33,629 nt of DNA from an uncultured Clostridia bacterium (GCA_947176035.1 CAMWPJ010000009.1:1-33629); one strand, 5' to 3'. Counted from the stretch's first letter, positions 1 to 9,073 are shown. Notes: generated by a model not told the origin, from the letters alone. Program-made: numbers and translations.

Positions 1-15
1 GTCTGATAAATATTA

Positions 16-72
16 AAATTTGATGTCAAATTTATGTTTATTGTTGCAAAAAATGTTGATAAGTAATAATAT
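16..72 (+). promoter_or_regulatory. Putative xpt promoter with an upstream palindrome
   Basis: A perfect palindrome (AAATTTGA-TG-TCAAATTT) lies at 16-33. It is followed by a possible -35 TTGCAA (44-49) and -10 TAATAT (67-72) with a 17-base spacer. The palindrome could be an operator, but AT-rich DNA produces such sites by chance. A purine riboswitch, common ahead of xpt in Firmicutes, is not visible in these 103 bases and could lie outside the window. Confidence 0.35.
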
Positions 73-103
73 AAAATTAAATTAAAATGGTTGGATTGTT
101 TTT

Positions 104-682
104 ATGGATTTACTTAAAAAGAAAATTTTAGAAGAGGGAGAGGTTTATGAGGGTAATATCCTCAAGGTAGACGGCTTTCTCAATCATCGTATTGATGTAC
201 CCTTTATGCGTCAGGTAGGTAAGGAATTTCACAGGCTTTTCAAGGATGAGGGTATTAATAAAATTCTGACAATTGAGGCTTCGGGTATTGCAATCGGTGC
301 CTTGGTTGCACAGGAGTTTGCGTGTCCGCTCGTCTTTGCAAAAAAGACAAAGACCAAAAATATCGCAGGTGATGTCTATACCTCACAGGTTGAGTCCTTT
401 ACACATGGCACTACATATGACATTATCGTGTCAAAACGTTTTCTTGATAAAAACGACAAGGTATTGATTGTTGATGATTTCCTTGCAATCGGCAACGCAC
501 TGAACGGACTTATAGATTTAGTCAATGCCTCAGGTGCTTCGCTTGCAGGCTGCGGTGTTGTTATTGAAAAGGGCTTTCAGCACGGCGGCGACAAGCTGAG
601 AGAACAGGGTATTAATGTTCAGTCGCTTGCTATCGTTGAGAGTATGGATCATGATACAGGTATGGTTTATTTCAGAGATTAA
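104..682 (+). CDS. xpt: Xanthine phosphoribosyltransferase
   Basis: This purine salvage enzyme converts xanthine and PRPP to XMP in the cytoplasm. The 192-residue product matches the usual Xpt length of about 190. It carries the type I phosphoribosyltransferase PRPP loop near residues 121-134 (VLIVDDFLAIGNAL) and an N-terminal start (MDLLKKKILEEG) typical of Xpt rather than of hypoxanthine-guanine or adenine enzymes. The Shine-Dalgarno region before the ATG is weak. The next gene, 55 bases downstream, is a nucleoside-binding lipoprotein, so the pair forms an uptake-plus-salvage unit. Function is firm by family; transcriptional linkage to the transporter is inferred from spacing. Confidence 0.93.
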   Translation: MDLLKKKILEEGEVYEGNILKVDGFLNHRIDVPFMRQVGKEFHRLFKDEGINKILTIEASGIAIGALVAQEFACPLVFAKKTKTKNIAGDVYTSQVESFTHGTTYDIIVSKRFLDKNDKVLIVDDFLAIGNALNGLIDLVNASGASLAGCGVVIEKGFQHGGDKLREQGINVQSLAIVESMDHDTGMVYFRD

Positions 683-737
683 TATAGTTATTCGGCATTA
701 TGCCTTATAATATAAAATTTAACGGAGGAAGTAAAAA

Positions 738-1979
738 ATGAAACTCACAAAGAAAATTCTTGCAGTTATCCTTGCAGTTTTGTTTGTTGCGGGCTGCTTT
801 GCAGGCTGTTCAGGCGACAAAACACCTGAGGATAATAAGGATGACGCAAAAACCGTAAGTGTAGAGGATATCAAGGTTGGCTTTATATTCCTGCATGATG
901 AAAATTCTACTTATGACCTTAACTTCATCAACGCTGCTGACGAGGCTTGCACAGCTCTCGGTATTAAGGATGAAAACAAGATTTATAAGAAGAATGTTCC
1001 TGAAGGACAGGAGTGCTTTGATGCGGCTGCTGACCTTGCAGAGCAGGGCTGCTCAATCATTTTTGCAGACAGCTTTGGTCACGAGGACTTTATGATTCAG
1101 GCTGCTGAGAAGTTCCCTGAGGTTCAGTTCTGTCACTCAACAGGTATCAAGGCTCATACTCAGAACCTTCCTAACTACCACAATGCTTTCGCATCAATTT
1201 ATGAGGGCCGTTATCTTGCAGGTATTGCAGCAGGTATGAAGCTCAACGAGATGATTGCTGCAGGCGAGTTTACAGCTGATGAGGCTAAAATCGGTTATGT
1301 AGGTGCATTTACATATGCTGAGGTTATTTCAGGCTATACATCATTCTTCCTTGGTGCTCGTTCAGTTTGCCCTACAGCTACTATGGAGGTTACCTTCACA
1401 GGCTCTTGGTATGACGAGGCTAAGGAAAAGGAAGGCGCTAACAAGCTTATCGCTAACGGATGTAAGCTTATCAGCCAGCATGCTGACTCAATGGGTGCTC
1501 CTACTGCTTGTGAGGTTGCAGGTGTTCCTAACGTATCATATAACGGCAGCACAATAGATGCTTGCCCTAACACATTCATCGTATCTTCAAGAATCAACTG
1601 GGCTCCTTACTACAACTACGCTATCAAGAGCGTGCTTGACGGCACAGAGATTAAGGCTGACTGGACAGGTACAATCGAGACAGGTTCAGTAGTTCTTACA
1701 GATATTAATGAGCAGGCTGCAGCAGCAGGCACTCAGGAGGCTATTGACAAGGCTATTGAAGAAATGAAGGCCGGTACTCTTCACGTATTTGATACAGCTA
1801 ACTTCACAAAGGATGGCGCTAAGGTTGAGACATATATGGCTGACGTAGATCTCGGTGATCAGCAGGGTGATACTGAGGCTATTAAGGACGGCTATTTCAA
1901 CGAATCAGCAGACCGTTCAGCTCCATACTTTGATATCCAGATTGACGGTATCGATCTTCTTGATGTTAACTTTGGTTAA
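738..1979 (+). CDS. BMP/PnrA-family nucleoside-binding lipoprotein
   Basis: This is the extracytoplasmic substrate-binding protein of a nucleoside ABC importer. The N-terminus has basic residues, a hydrophobic run and a lipobox ending at Cys20 (VAGC), with a second possible lipobox Cys at 24, so the mature protein should be membrane-anchored. A short Asp/Lys-rich linker leads into the BMP fold (about residues 45-400), which includes the family-typical stretches around NYHNAFASIYEGRYLAGIAA and SYNGSTIDACPNTFIVSSRI. The 413-residue length is slightly above the usual 350-380. A strong AGGAGG-like site precedes the ATG. The transporter ATPase and two permeases follow, separated by a hairpin that may raise expression of the binding protein relative to the membrane subunits. 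Confidence 0.9.
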   Translation: MKLTKKILAVILAVLFVAGCFAGCSGDKTPEDNKDDAKTVSVEDIKVGFIFLHDENSTYDLNFINAADEACTALGIKDENKIYKKNVPEGQECFDAAADLAEQGCSIIFADSFGHEDFMIQAAEKFPEVQFCHSTGIKAHTQNLPNYHNAFASIYEGRYLAGIAAGMKLNEMIAAGEFTADEAKIGYVGAFTYAEVISGYTSFFLGARSVCPTATMEVTFTGSWYDEAKEKEGANKLIANGCKLISQHADSMGAPTACEVAGVPNVSYNGSTIDACPNTFIVSSRINWAPYYNYAIKSVLDGTEIKADWTGTIETGSVVLTDINEQAAAAGTQEAIDKAIEEMKAGTLHVFDTANFTKDGAKVETYMADVDLGDQQGDTEAIKDGYFNESADRSAPYFDIQIDGIDLLDVNFG

Positions 1980-2007
1980 TGTTAAATAAATAATTCAGTT
2001 ACTTTCG

Positions 2008-2047
2008 GGGTGACAAGACATAAAGCCTTGTCACCCTAACCTTTTTA
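2008..2047 (+). terminator. Hairpin between binding protein and ATPase genes
   Basis: A perfect 10-bp stem, GGGTGACAAG (2008-2017) with CTTGTCACCC (2027-2036), closes a 9-base loop. A CTTTTT run starts at 2041. It sits inside the presumed transporter operon and probably acts as a partial terminator or mRNA stabiliser for the lipoprotein message. Confidence 0.7.
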
Positions 2048-2066
2048 ATAGCAAAGGAGAAATTCT

Positions 2067-3608
2067 ATGAGCTCTAAAATCGCAGTAGAATTAAAAGGAA
2101 TAACCAAAACCTTCGGCAGTGTTGTTGCTAATAAAAATGTTAACCTGCAGATGCGCAGGGGGGAGATACTCGCAATTCTGGGCGAGAACGGCAGTGGCAA
2201 AACCACGCTTATGAATATGCTGTCAGGTATTTATTATCCTGACGAGGGAAGTATCCTTATTGATGGTAATGAGGTTGTAATCAAATCACCTAAGGATGCA
2301 TTTAAATATAAAATCGGTATGATTCACCAGCATTTTAAGCTAGTTGATGTTTTTACTGCTACGCAGAATATAGTGCTTGGTGTTAAGGATGACAATAAAT
2401 TCAATATTAAAGAGGCAGAAAAAAGACTTCGCGATATTACTGAAAAATACGGCTTCGAAATTGATTTAAACAGTAAGATATATGAAATGTCCGTTTCTGA
2501 AAAACAGACGGTCGAAATTATTAAGGTGCTTTACAGGGGTGCAGATATACTTATTCTTGATGAGCCTACCGCTGTATTAACACCGCAGGAAACAGGAAAA
2601 TTATTCGATATTCTCCGCCGTATGCGTGAGGATAATAAATCGATTATCATAATTACACATAAGCTGCACGAGGTGCTTGATTTAACTGACAGAGTTGCCG
2701 TTTTGCGTAAGGGTGAATATATAGGCACTGTTAATACCTCTGAGGCTACAGAACAGTCACTGACCGAAATGATGGTGGGCAAAAAGATTTCTCTTAATAT
2801 TGAGAGAACAGAGCCGGTCAATCCTCAGGACAGACTGATTGTAAAAAATATAACCTCGCTTAATAGTGATGGCAGAAGGGTGCTTAACGATATTTCGTTT
2901 ACTGCTAAGGCAGGTGAAATCCTTGGTATCGCAGGTATTGCCGGCAGTGGTCAGAGAGAGCTGTTGGAGACTGTTGCAGGCTTGCAGCATCTTGAATCAG
3001 GTGAAATTATCTATAAGGATACAGATGATGAACCTGTAAATCTGCGTGATAAAACGCCTACTCAGATAAGAGATTTAGGTGTGAGGCTTTCTTTCGTTCC
3101 TGAGGACAGGCTTGGTATGGGGCTTGTCGGCAATATGGATATTATCGACAATATGATGCTCAGAAGTTATCGAAAGGGCAAGTCAGCCTTTCTCGACAGG
3201 AAGAATCCTAAGGATTTGGCGGAGAAAATCATCAAGAGCCTTGAGGTTGTTACACCTAATGCATCAACACCCGTTCGCCGTTTATCGGGCGGTAATGTGC
3301 AGAAGGTGCTTGTAGGACGTGAAATTGCAGCGAATCCGAAGGTGCTTATGGTTGCTTATCCCGTAAGAGGACTTGATATCAATTCCTCTTACACAATCTA
3401 TAATTTGCTCACTAAGCAAAAAGAAAATGGCGTTGCCGTTGTATTTGTAGGTGAGGATTTGGATGTTCTCATCGAGCTTTGTGACAGAATTATGGTTATA
3501 AACTCAGGTGAAATAACAGGTATAGTTGACGGCAGAACTGCTGTTAAAGAGGAAATCGGTCTGCTGATGACCAAAACTTCGGATAAGGAGGGTGCAGATC
3601 ATGCGTAA
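2067..3608 (+). CDS. Nucleoside/simple-sugar ABC transporter ATPase (double NBD)
   Basis: This cytoplasmic ATPase subunit has two fused nucleotide-binding domains, as in NupA/RbsA-type importers (usual length about 500-515; here 513). Domain 1 has a canonical Walker A (GENGSGKTT, residues 39-47), a degenerate signature (SVSEKQ) and Walker B ILDEPTAVLTP. Domain 2 has the degenerate Walker A typical of this family (GIAGSGQRE), a proper LSGGNVQK signature and a diverged Walker B region (YPVRGLDI). That asymmetry is normal in the family and not a sign of decay. AAAGGAG precedes the ATG. The gene overlaps the next permease by 8 bases, indicating translational coupling. Confidence 0.92.
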   Translation: MSSKIAVELKGITKTFGSVVANKNVNLQMRRGEILAILGENGSGKTTLMNMLSGIYYPDEGSILIDGNEVVIKSPKDAFKYKIGMIHQHFKLVDVFTATQNIVLGVKDDNKFNIKEAEKRLRDITEKYGFEIDLNSKIYEMSVSEKQTVEIIKVLYRGADILILDEPTAVLTPQETGKLFDILRRMREDNKSIIIITHKLHEVLDLTDRVAVLRKGEYIGTVNTSEATEQSLTEMMVGKKISLNIERTEPVNPQDRLIVKNITSLNSDGRRVLNDISFTAKAGEILGIAGIAGSGQRELLETVAGLQHLESGEIIYKDTDDEPVNLRDKTPTQIRDLGVRLSFVPEDRLGMGLVGNMDIIDNMMLRSYRKGKSAFLDRKNPKDLAEKIIKSLEVVTPNASTPVRRLSGGNVQKVLVGREIAANPKVLMVAYPVRGLDINSSYTIYNLLTKQKENGVAVVFVGEDLDVLIELCDRIMVINSGEITGIVDGRTAVKEEIGLLMTKTSDKEGADHA

Positions 3609-4707
3609 TAAGCAAAAGGCACATGAGCCGCTTTTTCATATCGCTAAGCGAGATGCACTCCCTTGGCATCAGGCTTGGCTGATTCGTATAGGAGCTATCG
3701 TTCTGGCACTTATTGTGTGTGCGTTTTTAACTATGTTTTTAACGCACGAAAATCCAATCAACGTTTATGCAACTATGATTAAGGGTGCCTTCGGCACATC
3801 GAGACGAGTTTGGAATTTGCTGCAAAGTCTTGCTATGCTGCTTTGCGTATCACTTGCGGTAACACCTGCTTTCAAAATGAGATTCTGGAATATTGGTGCT
3901 GAGGGTCAGGTGCTTATCGGTGGTCTGGCAACAGCAGCATGTATGATTTTGCTTGGTGGTAAAATTCCGAATGCACTGTTGATTCTCACTATGATTATTG
4001 CAAGTATGCTCGCAGGTGCAATCTGGGCACTTATTCCTGCTGTATTCAAGGCCAGGTTTAATACGAACGAAACATTGTTCACGCTTATGATGAACTATGT
4101 TGGTATCCAGCTTGTGTCCTATTTTGTAATGCTTTGGGAGTCACCTAAGGGTTCAGGTAAAATCGGTATTATCAATGCGTCAGATCATGCAGGCTGGTTC
4201 CCTGTACTTGGCGATTATGATTATCTTTTAAACATAATTATAGTTTTGGTAATGACGATAATGATGTATGTTTATCTGAAATACAGCAAGCACGGCTATG
4301 AAATTTCAGTAGTCGGTGAAAGTGAAAATACAGCAAGATATATCGGAATTAACGTTAAAAAGGTTATTATCAGAACAATGCTTTTGTCCGGTGCAATATG
4401 CGGTATTGCAGGACTTCTGCTTGTAGCGGGAACCAATCATACAATCACAACAACAACTGCGAACAACCGTGGTTTTACGGCAATTATGGTTGCATGGCTT
4501 GCAAAGTTTAATCCGATAGTGATGATTCTGACATCATTTCTTCTTGTTTTCCTTGAAAAAGGTGCAAATGAAATTTCAACTGTGTTCAATCTTAATCATT
4601 CCTTTGCGGATATTCTTACAGGTATAATTTTATTCTTCATAATCGGCAGTGAGTTTCTTGTTAATTATCAAATAAAATTCCGCAGTTCACACAAGGAGGT
4701 AAAGTAA
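3601..4707 (+). CDS. Nucleoside ABC transporter permease (NupB-like)
   Basis: This is a membrane permease of the BPD_transp_2 family, 368 residues with about eight to ten hydrophobic segments. Family-typical stretches include FWNIGAEGQVLIGGLA, FNTNETLFTLMMNYVGIQL and GFTAIMVAWLAKFNP, as in YufP/NupB. The ATG at 3601 was chosen because AGGAGG (3587-3592) lies 8 bases upstream; a GTG at 3592 would overlap that site. The start lies inside the end of the ATPase gene, and the second permease follows after one base. The two permeases probably form a heterodimer across the membrane. Confidence 0.9.
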   Translation: MRNKQKAHEPLFHIAKRDALPWHQAWLIRIGAIVLALIVCAFLTMFLTHENPINVYATMIKGAFGTSRRVWNLLQSLAMLLCVSLAVTPAFKMRFWNIGAEGQVLIGGLATAACMILLGGKIPNALLILTMIIASMLAGAIWALIPAVFKARFNTNETLFTLMMNYVGIQLVSYFVMLWESPKGSGKIGIINASDHAGWFPVLGDYDYLLNIIIVLVMTIMMYVYLKYSKHGYEISVVGESENTARYIGINVKKVIIRTMLLSGAICGIAGLLLVAGTNHTITTTTANNRGFTAIMVAWLAKFNPIVMILTSFLLVFLEKGANEISTVFNLNHSFADILTGIILFFIIGSEFLVNYQIKFRSSHKEVK

Positions 4708-4708
4708 A

Positions 4709-5707
4709 ATGGTTACAGGAACAATAATTACTTTTCTTCAGCGTGCGGTTGTACAGGGTATACCGCTTCTTTATGGAGCAACAGGCGAAATAATGACCGA
4801 AAAATCAGGCAATCTGAATCTTGGTATACCGGGTATTATGTATGTCGGCGGTATCAGCGGTGTTATCGGCTCATTTATGTATGAGCAGTCGCTGGAATCA
4901 CTTGATATGATTAATCCGGTTCTGGCTGTGCTTATCCCACTTTTATGCAGTATGCTGGGTTCACTTATTATGGGACTTATATATTGCTTCCTCACTGTAA
5001 CACTGAGAGCGAATCAAAACGTAACAGGTCTTGCTATTACAACCTTTGGTGTAGGCTTTGGTAACTTTTTCGGCGGATCACTTGTTAAGCTTTCAGGCAG
5101 TGAAATTCCTTCAGTAGCACTTACAAAGACAAGCTCATTTTTCAGAGCGACACTCCCGTTTGCAGAGAATACCGGCTGGTTCGGAAAGATATTCCTTTCT
5201 TATGGGTTTATGGCTTATCTTGCCATTATTGTTGCACTTCTTTGTGCGTTCTTCTTGAAGCGTACACGTGGTGGTCTGCATCTCAGAGCAGTTGGTGAAA
5301 ATCCTGCAACTGCCGATGCAGCAGGTATTAATGTTGAGAGGTCAAAGTATCTTGCAACCTGTATAGGCAGTGTTATTGCCGGACTTGGGGGTCTTTATTA
5401 TGTAATGGACTATGCATGCGGTGTATGGTCAAATGAAGGCTTCGGCGACAGAGGTTGGCTTGCAATTGCTCTTGTTATCTTTGCAATCTGGAAGCCTGAT
5501 ATGAGTATTTTTGGTTCTATCCTTTTTGGCGGACTCTATATTGTTTATCTTTATATTCCGGGTCTTGCACTTCGTACGCAGGAACTTATCAAAATGCTGC
5601 CTTATGTGGTAACAATTATCGTTCTTATTATCAGCTCGATGAGAAATAAGAAGGAAAATCTCGGCCCGGCAGCACTTGGATTGTCTTATTTCCGAGAAGA
5701 GAGATAG
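4709..5707 (+). CDS. Nucleoside ABC transporter permease (NupC-like)
   Basis: This is the second BPD_transp_2 permease, 332 residues and strongly hydrophobic. It shows the YufQ/NupC-type stretches TEKSGNLNLGIPGIMYVGG near the N-terminus and FGDRGWLAIALVIFAIWKP towards the C-terminus. It starts one base after the preceding stop, with AAGGAGGTAAA as its ribosome binding site, so it is the distal gene of the transporter operon. Together with the lipoprotein, ATPase and first permease it completes an importer. Nucleosides are the likely substrate from the family and from the neighbouring xpt, but exact specificity is not readable. Confidence 0.9.
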   Translation: MVTGTIITFLQRAVVQGIPLLYGATGEIMTEKSGNLNLGIPGIMYVGGISGVIGSFMYEQSLESLDMINPVLAVLIPLLCSMLGSLIMGLIYCFLTVTLRANQNVTGLAITTFGVGFGNFFGGSLVKLSGSEIPSVALTKTSSFFRATLPFAENTGWFGKIFLSYGFMAYLAIIVALLCAFFLKRTRGGLHLRAVGENPATADAAGINVERSKYLATCIGSVIAGLGGLYYVMDYACGVWSNEGFGDRGWLAIALVIFAIWKPDMSIFGSILFGGLYIVYLYIPGLALRTQELIKMLPYVVTIIVLIISSMRNKKENLGPAALGLSYFREER

Positions 5708-5713
5708 TGTTAC

Positions 5714-5763
5714 AAATTATTGTTTGGTGTAGTAAGCAGTAATGAGGAAATGCGTATTTAGAG
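5714..5763 (+). repeat. Partial copy of the MITE-like element end
   Basis: These 50 bases match the reverse complement of 28886-28935 at 44 of 50 positions, including the terminus AAATTATTGTTT and the last 20 bases up to TTTAGAG. The copy lies between the permease stop and the acetyltransferase start. Its end, with the next shared base, supplies the GAGG ribosome binding site 6 bases before the ATG at 5771. The rest of the element is absent here, so it is a truncated or deletion-derived remnant. Confidence 0.75.
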
Positions 5764-5770
5764 GTATAAT

Positions 5771-6250
5771 ATGTTAATCAGACAATTTGAAAAAGCAGAT
5801 ATTTTGCAGATGATTTCAATTTGGAATGAAATTGTTGAGGAGGGAATAGCCTTTCCACAGGAGGAGTTGCTCGATGAAAAAACAGGCTTGGACTTTTTTT
5901 CATCTCAGAGCTATACTGCTGTGGCAGAAAACAATGGTGTAATCGTTGGTCTTTATATTCTTCATCCGAATAATATCGGCAGATGCGGTCATATCTGTAA
6001 CGCAAGCTATGCGGTCAGCTCAAAGGTACGCGGTCAGCATATCGGCAGGCAGCTTGTACTTGACTGTATTGAAAAGGGTGGAAAGCTTGGCTTTAAAATA
6101 CTGCAGTTCAATGCAGTTGTAGAGTCTAATGTTTATGCCCGCCGTTTGTATGAAAGTATCGGTTTTCATCAGCTTGGTACAATACAAAATGGTTTTCGTC
6201 TCAAGAATGGTGAGTATGAAAATATCTGTCCGTATTATATTGAGTTATAA
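5771..6250 (+). CDS. GNAT-family N-acetyltransferase
   Basis: The product is a 159-residue single-domain protein with the GNAT layout. It begins LIRQFEKADILQMISIWNEI, followed by a central strand region (AVAENNGVIVGLYILHP), an acetyl-CoA pyrophosphate-loop region around VRGQHIGRQLVLDCIEKG (the R/Q-x-x-G-x-G/A type motif) and a C-terminal region with NVYARRLYESIGFHQLGTI. Proteins of this kind acetylate small amines or protein N-termini; the pattern is closest to the phosphinothricin-acetyltransferase-like group, but the substrate is unknown. The GAGG ribosome binding site lies in a repeated element shared with 28.9 kb. A terminator follows. Confidence 0.82.
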   Translation: MLIRQFEKADILQMISIWNEIVEEGIAFPQEELLDEKTGLDFFSSQSYTAVAENNGVIVGLYILHPNNIGRCGHICNASYAVSSKVRGQHIGRQLVLDCIEKGGKLGFKILQFNAVVESNVYARRLYESIGFHQLGTIQNGFRLKNGEYENICPYYIEL

Positions 6251-6280
6251 TGCTGAAATGGAATATTGATATTTTATTAG

Positions 6281-6316
6281 CGGGCAGTCATTGACTGCTC
6301 GTTTTGTTTTTTGCAT
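6281..6316 (+). terminator. Terminator after the GNAT gene
   Basis: CGGGCAGTC and GACTGCTCG form a 9-bp stem with one G-U pair and a 3-base loop (6281-6301), followed by GTTTTGTTTTTTG. This is a classic rho-independent terminator. Confidence 0.85.
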
Positions 6317-6405
6317 ACACAATAACAATAATATAATATAGATTGATTTTATCTAAGATATATTACATTTTATAGGAATATGGTGATTTTAAACAAAAAT
6401 AATTG

Positions 6406-6434
6406 TTGCTATAAGTATGTTTTTATAGTATAAT
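6406..6434 (+). promoter_or_regulatory. Putative promoter of the GH3 gene
   Basis: TTGCTA (6406-6411) and a consensus TATAAT (6429-6434) are separated by 17 bases. The site is 39 bases upstream of the GH3 start. Confidence 0.55.
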
Positions 6435-6472
6435 TGTAAATGGTAAAAATTTGAGAGGAGCGTTTTTCTATT

Positions 6473-8953
6473 ATGAAACACCCGGAAATTATTAAAAAAA
6501 TGAGCCTTGAACAAAAAGCGGCTTTTGTTTCTGGCTACGACTATTGGCATTTAGAGGAGGCACCTGAGCTTGGTCTTCCTAAAATTATGATTACTGATGG
6601 TCCTCACGGTCTTCGTAAGCAAAAGGGTAAGGATTATGTTGAACCTGAAGGAGAAAAGAAAAAAGGCGGTATCGGCCTTGGCAACTCAGTTCCTGCAACA
6701 TGCTTTCCACCTGCATCTACATCTTCATGCTCTTGGGATATGGATTTGCTCAAGGCAGAGGGGGAGGCACTTGGTGAGGAGTGCTTAAAAGAGCAGGTAT
6801 CAACTATTCTCGGTCCCGGTACAAACATTAAGCGTTCACCTGTTTGCGGCCGTAACTTTGAGTATTTCAGTGAGGATCCTTATCTTGCAGGTAAGTGCTC
6901 AGCTAACCTTGTAAATGGTGTGCAGTCAAAGGGTATCGGCACATCACTCAAGCATTTTGCTTGTAACTCACAAGAGGCATTCCGTATGGTTGTTAACGAG
7001 GTAATTGATGAAAGAGCTATGCGTGAGGTTTATCTTACTGCGTTTGAAATCTGTGTTAAGGAAGCTCAGCCTTGGACAATCATGAATGCTTACAATCGCA
7101 TTAACGGTGTTTATGCTTCACAGAATGAGTGGCTTCAGGAAAAGGTACTTCGTGACGAGTGGGGCTTTGAAGGCCTTATCGTTACAGACTGGGGTGCATC
7201 GGTTGACAGAATTCCCGGACTTAAGTATGGTACCGATCTTGAGATGCCTTCATCAGGTACTCTTAATTCACAGAAAATTATTGCTGCTGTTAAGAGCGGT
7301 GAGCTTGATGAGGCAGTTCTCAATAAAAGAGTTGACAATGTAGTCGACCTTATTGTTAAATCAAAGCCGGCTCTTGCTAAAAAGCATACATATGATATTG
7401 AGGCTCATCACAAGCTTGCGCAGAAGGTTGCTGAGGGCTCAATGGTTCTTCTTAAGAATGATGAAGCTATTCTTCCGCTTAAGAGCGGACAGAAGGTTGC
7501 AATTATCGGTGAGATGGCTAAGGCTCCTCGTTTTCAGGGTGCAGGTTCCTCTGTTATCAATCCTACCAAGCTTGATAATGCATATGACGAGCTTTCAAAG
7601 CTTGGCGTTAATATGACATATGCAGCAGGCTATGAAAAAGGCAAGGACGTTATTAACAACGCTTTGGTTAACGAGGCTGTTGAGGCTGCTAAGAAGGCAG
7701 ATGTTGCGGTTGTATTTGCAGGTCTTACAGAGGAATTTGAGGGCGAGGGTTATGACAGACTTAACATCGAAATGCCTAAAAGCCACAACAATATTATCAG
7801 TGCTGTTGCAAAGGCTAATCCGAACACAGTAGTTGTTCTTGCCGGCGGTTCAGTTGTTAATATTACATGGCTTGATGAGGTTAAGGCTCTCCTTAATTCC
7901 GGTCTCGGCGGTCAGGCAGGCGGTGCTGCTGTTGCTAATATTCTTACAGGTGCAGTTAACCCATCAGGTAAAACATCAGAGACTTATCCGCTTTCATTTG
8001 ACCAGAACCCAACCTACGGCAACTATCCGGGCGGTCCTGTAACAAGTGAGCACAGAGAGTCAGTTTATATCGGATACCGTTATTATGATAAGGCTGAAAA
8101 GGATGTTCTTTTCCCATTCGGTTACGGTCTTTCATACACAACCTTTGAATACAGCGATATTAAGCTTTCAGCTGATAGCATCAAGGATACCGATACAGTT
8201 ACAGTATCATTCAAGATTAAAAATACAGGCGACGTTGCAGGTGCAGAGGTTGCACAGGTTTATGTTGCTGATAAGGAATCAACAATCTATCGTCCTGTTA
8301 AAGAACTTCGTGCATTCAAGAAAGTATTTCTTGAGGCAGGCGAGGAGCAAGAGGTTTCACTTGAGCTTTCAAAGAGAGCATTTGCGTTCTACAATGTTGA
8401 GCTTGGTGACTGGATGGTTGAGACAGGTGAGTTTGATATTCTTGTTGGCGCATCAAGCCGCGATATTAAGCTTGCTGCAACAATGACAGTTACATCAACT
8501 GTTGATGCTGCAATCCCTGATTACAGAGAAAGTGCTCCTGCTTATTACACAGCAGATCTTGATGGTATGAAGGGTGCTCAGTTCGAGGCTGTTTATGGTC
8601 AGTCTCTTCCAAATCCTGAACCTGATACTACCAAGAAGATTGATATTTACTGCTGTCTTAACGATGCTCGTCATACAAAGTGGGGCGGTAAAATCTGCGG
8701 CTTAATCGAGGGTATTATGTCAAAGGTTGGCTCAGCCGAAAATGGTGATGGAAAGATGCTTGCTGCAATGGCAACTCAGATTCCGATTCGTAACTTTATT
8801 GCAATGAGTATGGGTGTATTCTCACCTGATATGGCAGACGGTCTTCTTATGATGCTCAATGATGATGAGTCAAGCTTTGTAGGCTTCAGCAAGATTTTCT
8901 GGAGACTCGGCGGAGCTCTTACAAGACTTCCTGCACTTCTCAAGTCAATCTAA
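6473..8953 (+). CDS. GH3 family beta-glycosidase (beta-glucosidase-like)
   Basis: This is a glycoside hydrolase family 3 enzyme that releases terminal beta-linked sugars, probably glucose, in the cytoplasm because no signal peptide is visible. The N-terminal TIM-barrel domain has TDGPHGLR (41-48), GRNFEYFSEDP (127-136), the KHF motif (160-162) and the nucleophile region VTDWGA with Asp239. The GH3 C-terminal domain runs from about residue 320, and a fibronectin-III-like domain covers about residues 560-670, with VAQVYV, RPVKELRAFKKV and FEILVG-type blocks. A further 130 residues without hydrolase motifs follow, rich in Met and hydrophobic residues (about 690-826). A promoter and terminator bracket it, so it is transcribed alone. 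Substrate is inferred from the family. Confidence 0.92.
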   Translation: MKHPEIIKKMSLEQKAAFVSGYDYWHLEEAPELGLPKIMITDGPHGLRKQKGKDYVEPEGEKKKGGIGLGNSVPATCFPPASTSSCSWDMDLLKAEGEALGEECLKEQVSTILGPGTNIKRSPVCGRNFEYFSEDPYLAGKCSANLVNGVQSKGIGTSLKHFACNSQEAFRMVVNEVIDERAMREVYLTAFEICVKEAQPWTIMNAYNRINGVYASQNEWLQEKVLRDEWGFEGLIVTDWGASVDRIPGLKYGTDLEMPSSGTLNSQKIIAAVKSGELDEAVLNKRVDNVVDLIVKSKPALAKKHTYDIEAHHKLAQKVAEGSMVLLKNDEAILPLKSGQKVAIIGEMAKAPRFQGAGSSVINPTKLDNAYDELSKLGVNMTYAAGYEKGKDVINNALVNEAVEAAKKADVAVVFAGLTEEFEGEGYDRLNIEMPKSHNNIISAVAKANPNTVVVLAGGSVVNITWLDEVKALLNSGLGGQAGGAAVANILTGAVNPSGKTSETYPLSFDQNPTYGNYPGGPVTSEHRESVYIGYRYYDKAEKDVLFPFGYGLSYTTFEYSDIKLSADSIKDTDTVTVSFKIKNTGDVAGAEVAQVYVADKESTIYRPVKELRAFKKVFLEAGEEQEVSLELSKRAFAFYNVELGDWMVETGEFDILVGASSRDIKLAATMTVTSTVDAAIPDYRESAPAYYTADLDGMKGAQFEAVYGQSLPNPEPDTTKKIDIYCCLNDARHTKWGGKICGLIEGIMSKVGSAENGDGKMLAAMATQIPIRNFIAMSMGVFSPDMADGLLMMLNDDESSFVGFSKIFWRLGGALTRLPALLKSI

Positions 8954-8973
8954 TTAATTTAATTAATAATAAG

Positions 8974-9013
8974 CACTGCTTTGGTTATTGCCAAGGCAGT
9001 GTTTTTGTTTTTA
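8974..9013 (+). terminator. Terminator after the GH3 gene
   Basis: CACTGCTTTGG (8974-8984) pairs with CCAAGGCAGTG (8991-9001), with one wobble, around a 6-base loop. TTTTTGTTTTT follows. Confidence 0.85.
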
Positions 9014-9022
9014 CCTATTTTA

Positions 9023-9051
9023 TTGTAATTTTATTTTACTTATGATAAAAT
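9023..9051 (+). promoter_or_regulatory. Putative promoter of the LRR protein gene
   Basis: TTGTAA (9023-9028) and TAAAAT (9046-9051) lie 17 bases apart, 22 bases before the ATG. The match to the vegetative consensus is moderate in AT-rich DNA. Confidence 0.4.
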
Positions 9052-9073
9052 AAACAGATACAGAGGTGATTGA

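Noticed and set aside
1-103. Purine riboswitch ahead of xpt
   Set aside because: None of the conserved purine-aptamer segments is visible in these bases; it may lie upstream of the window.
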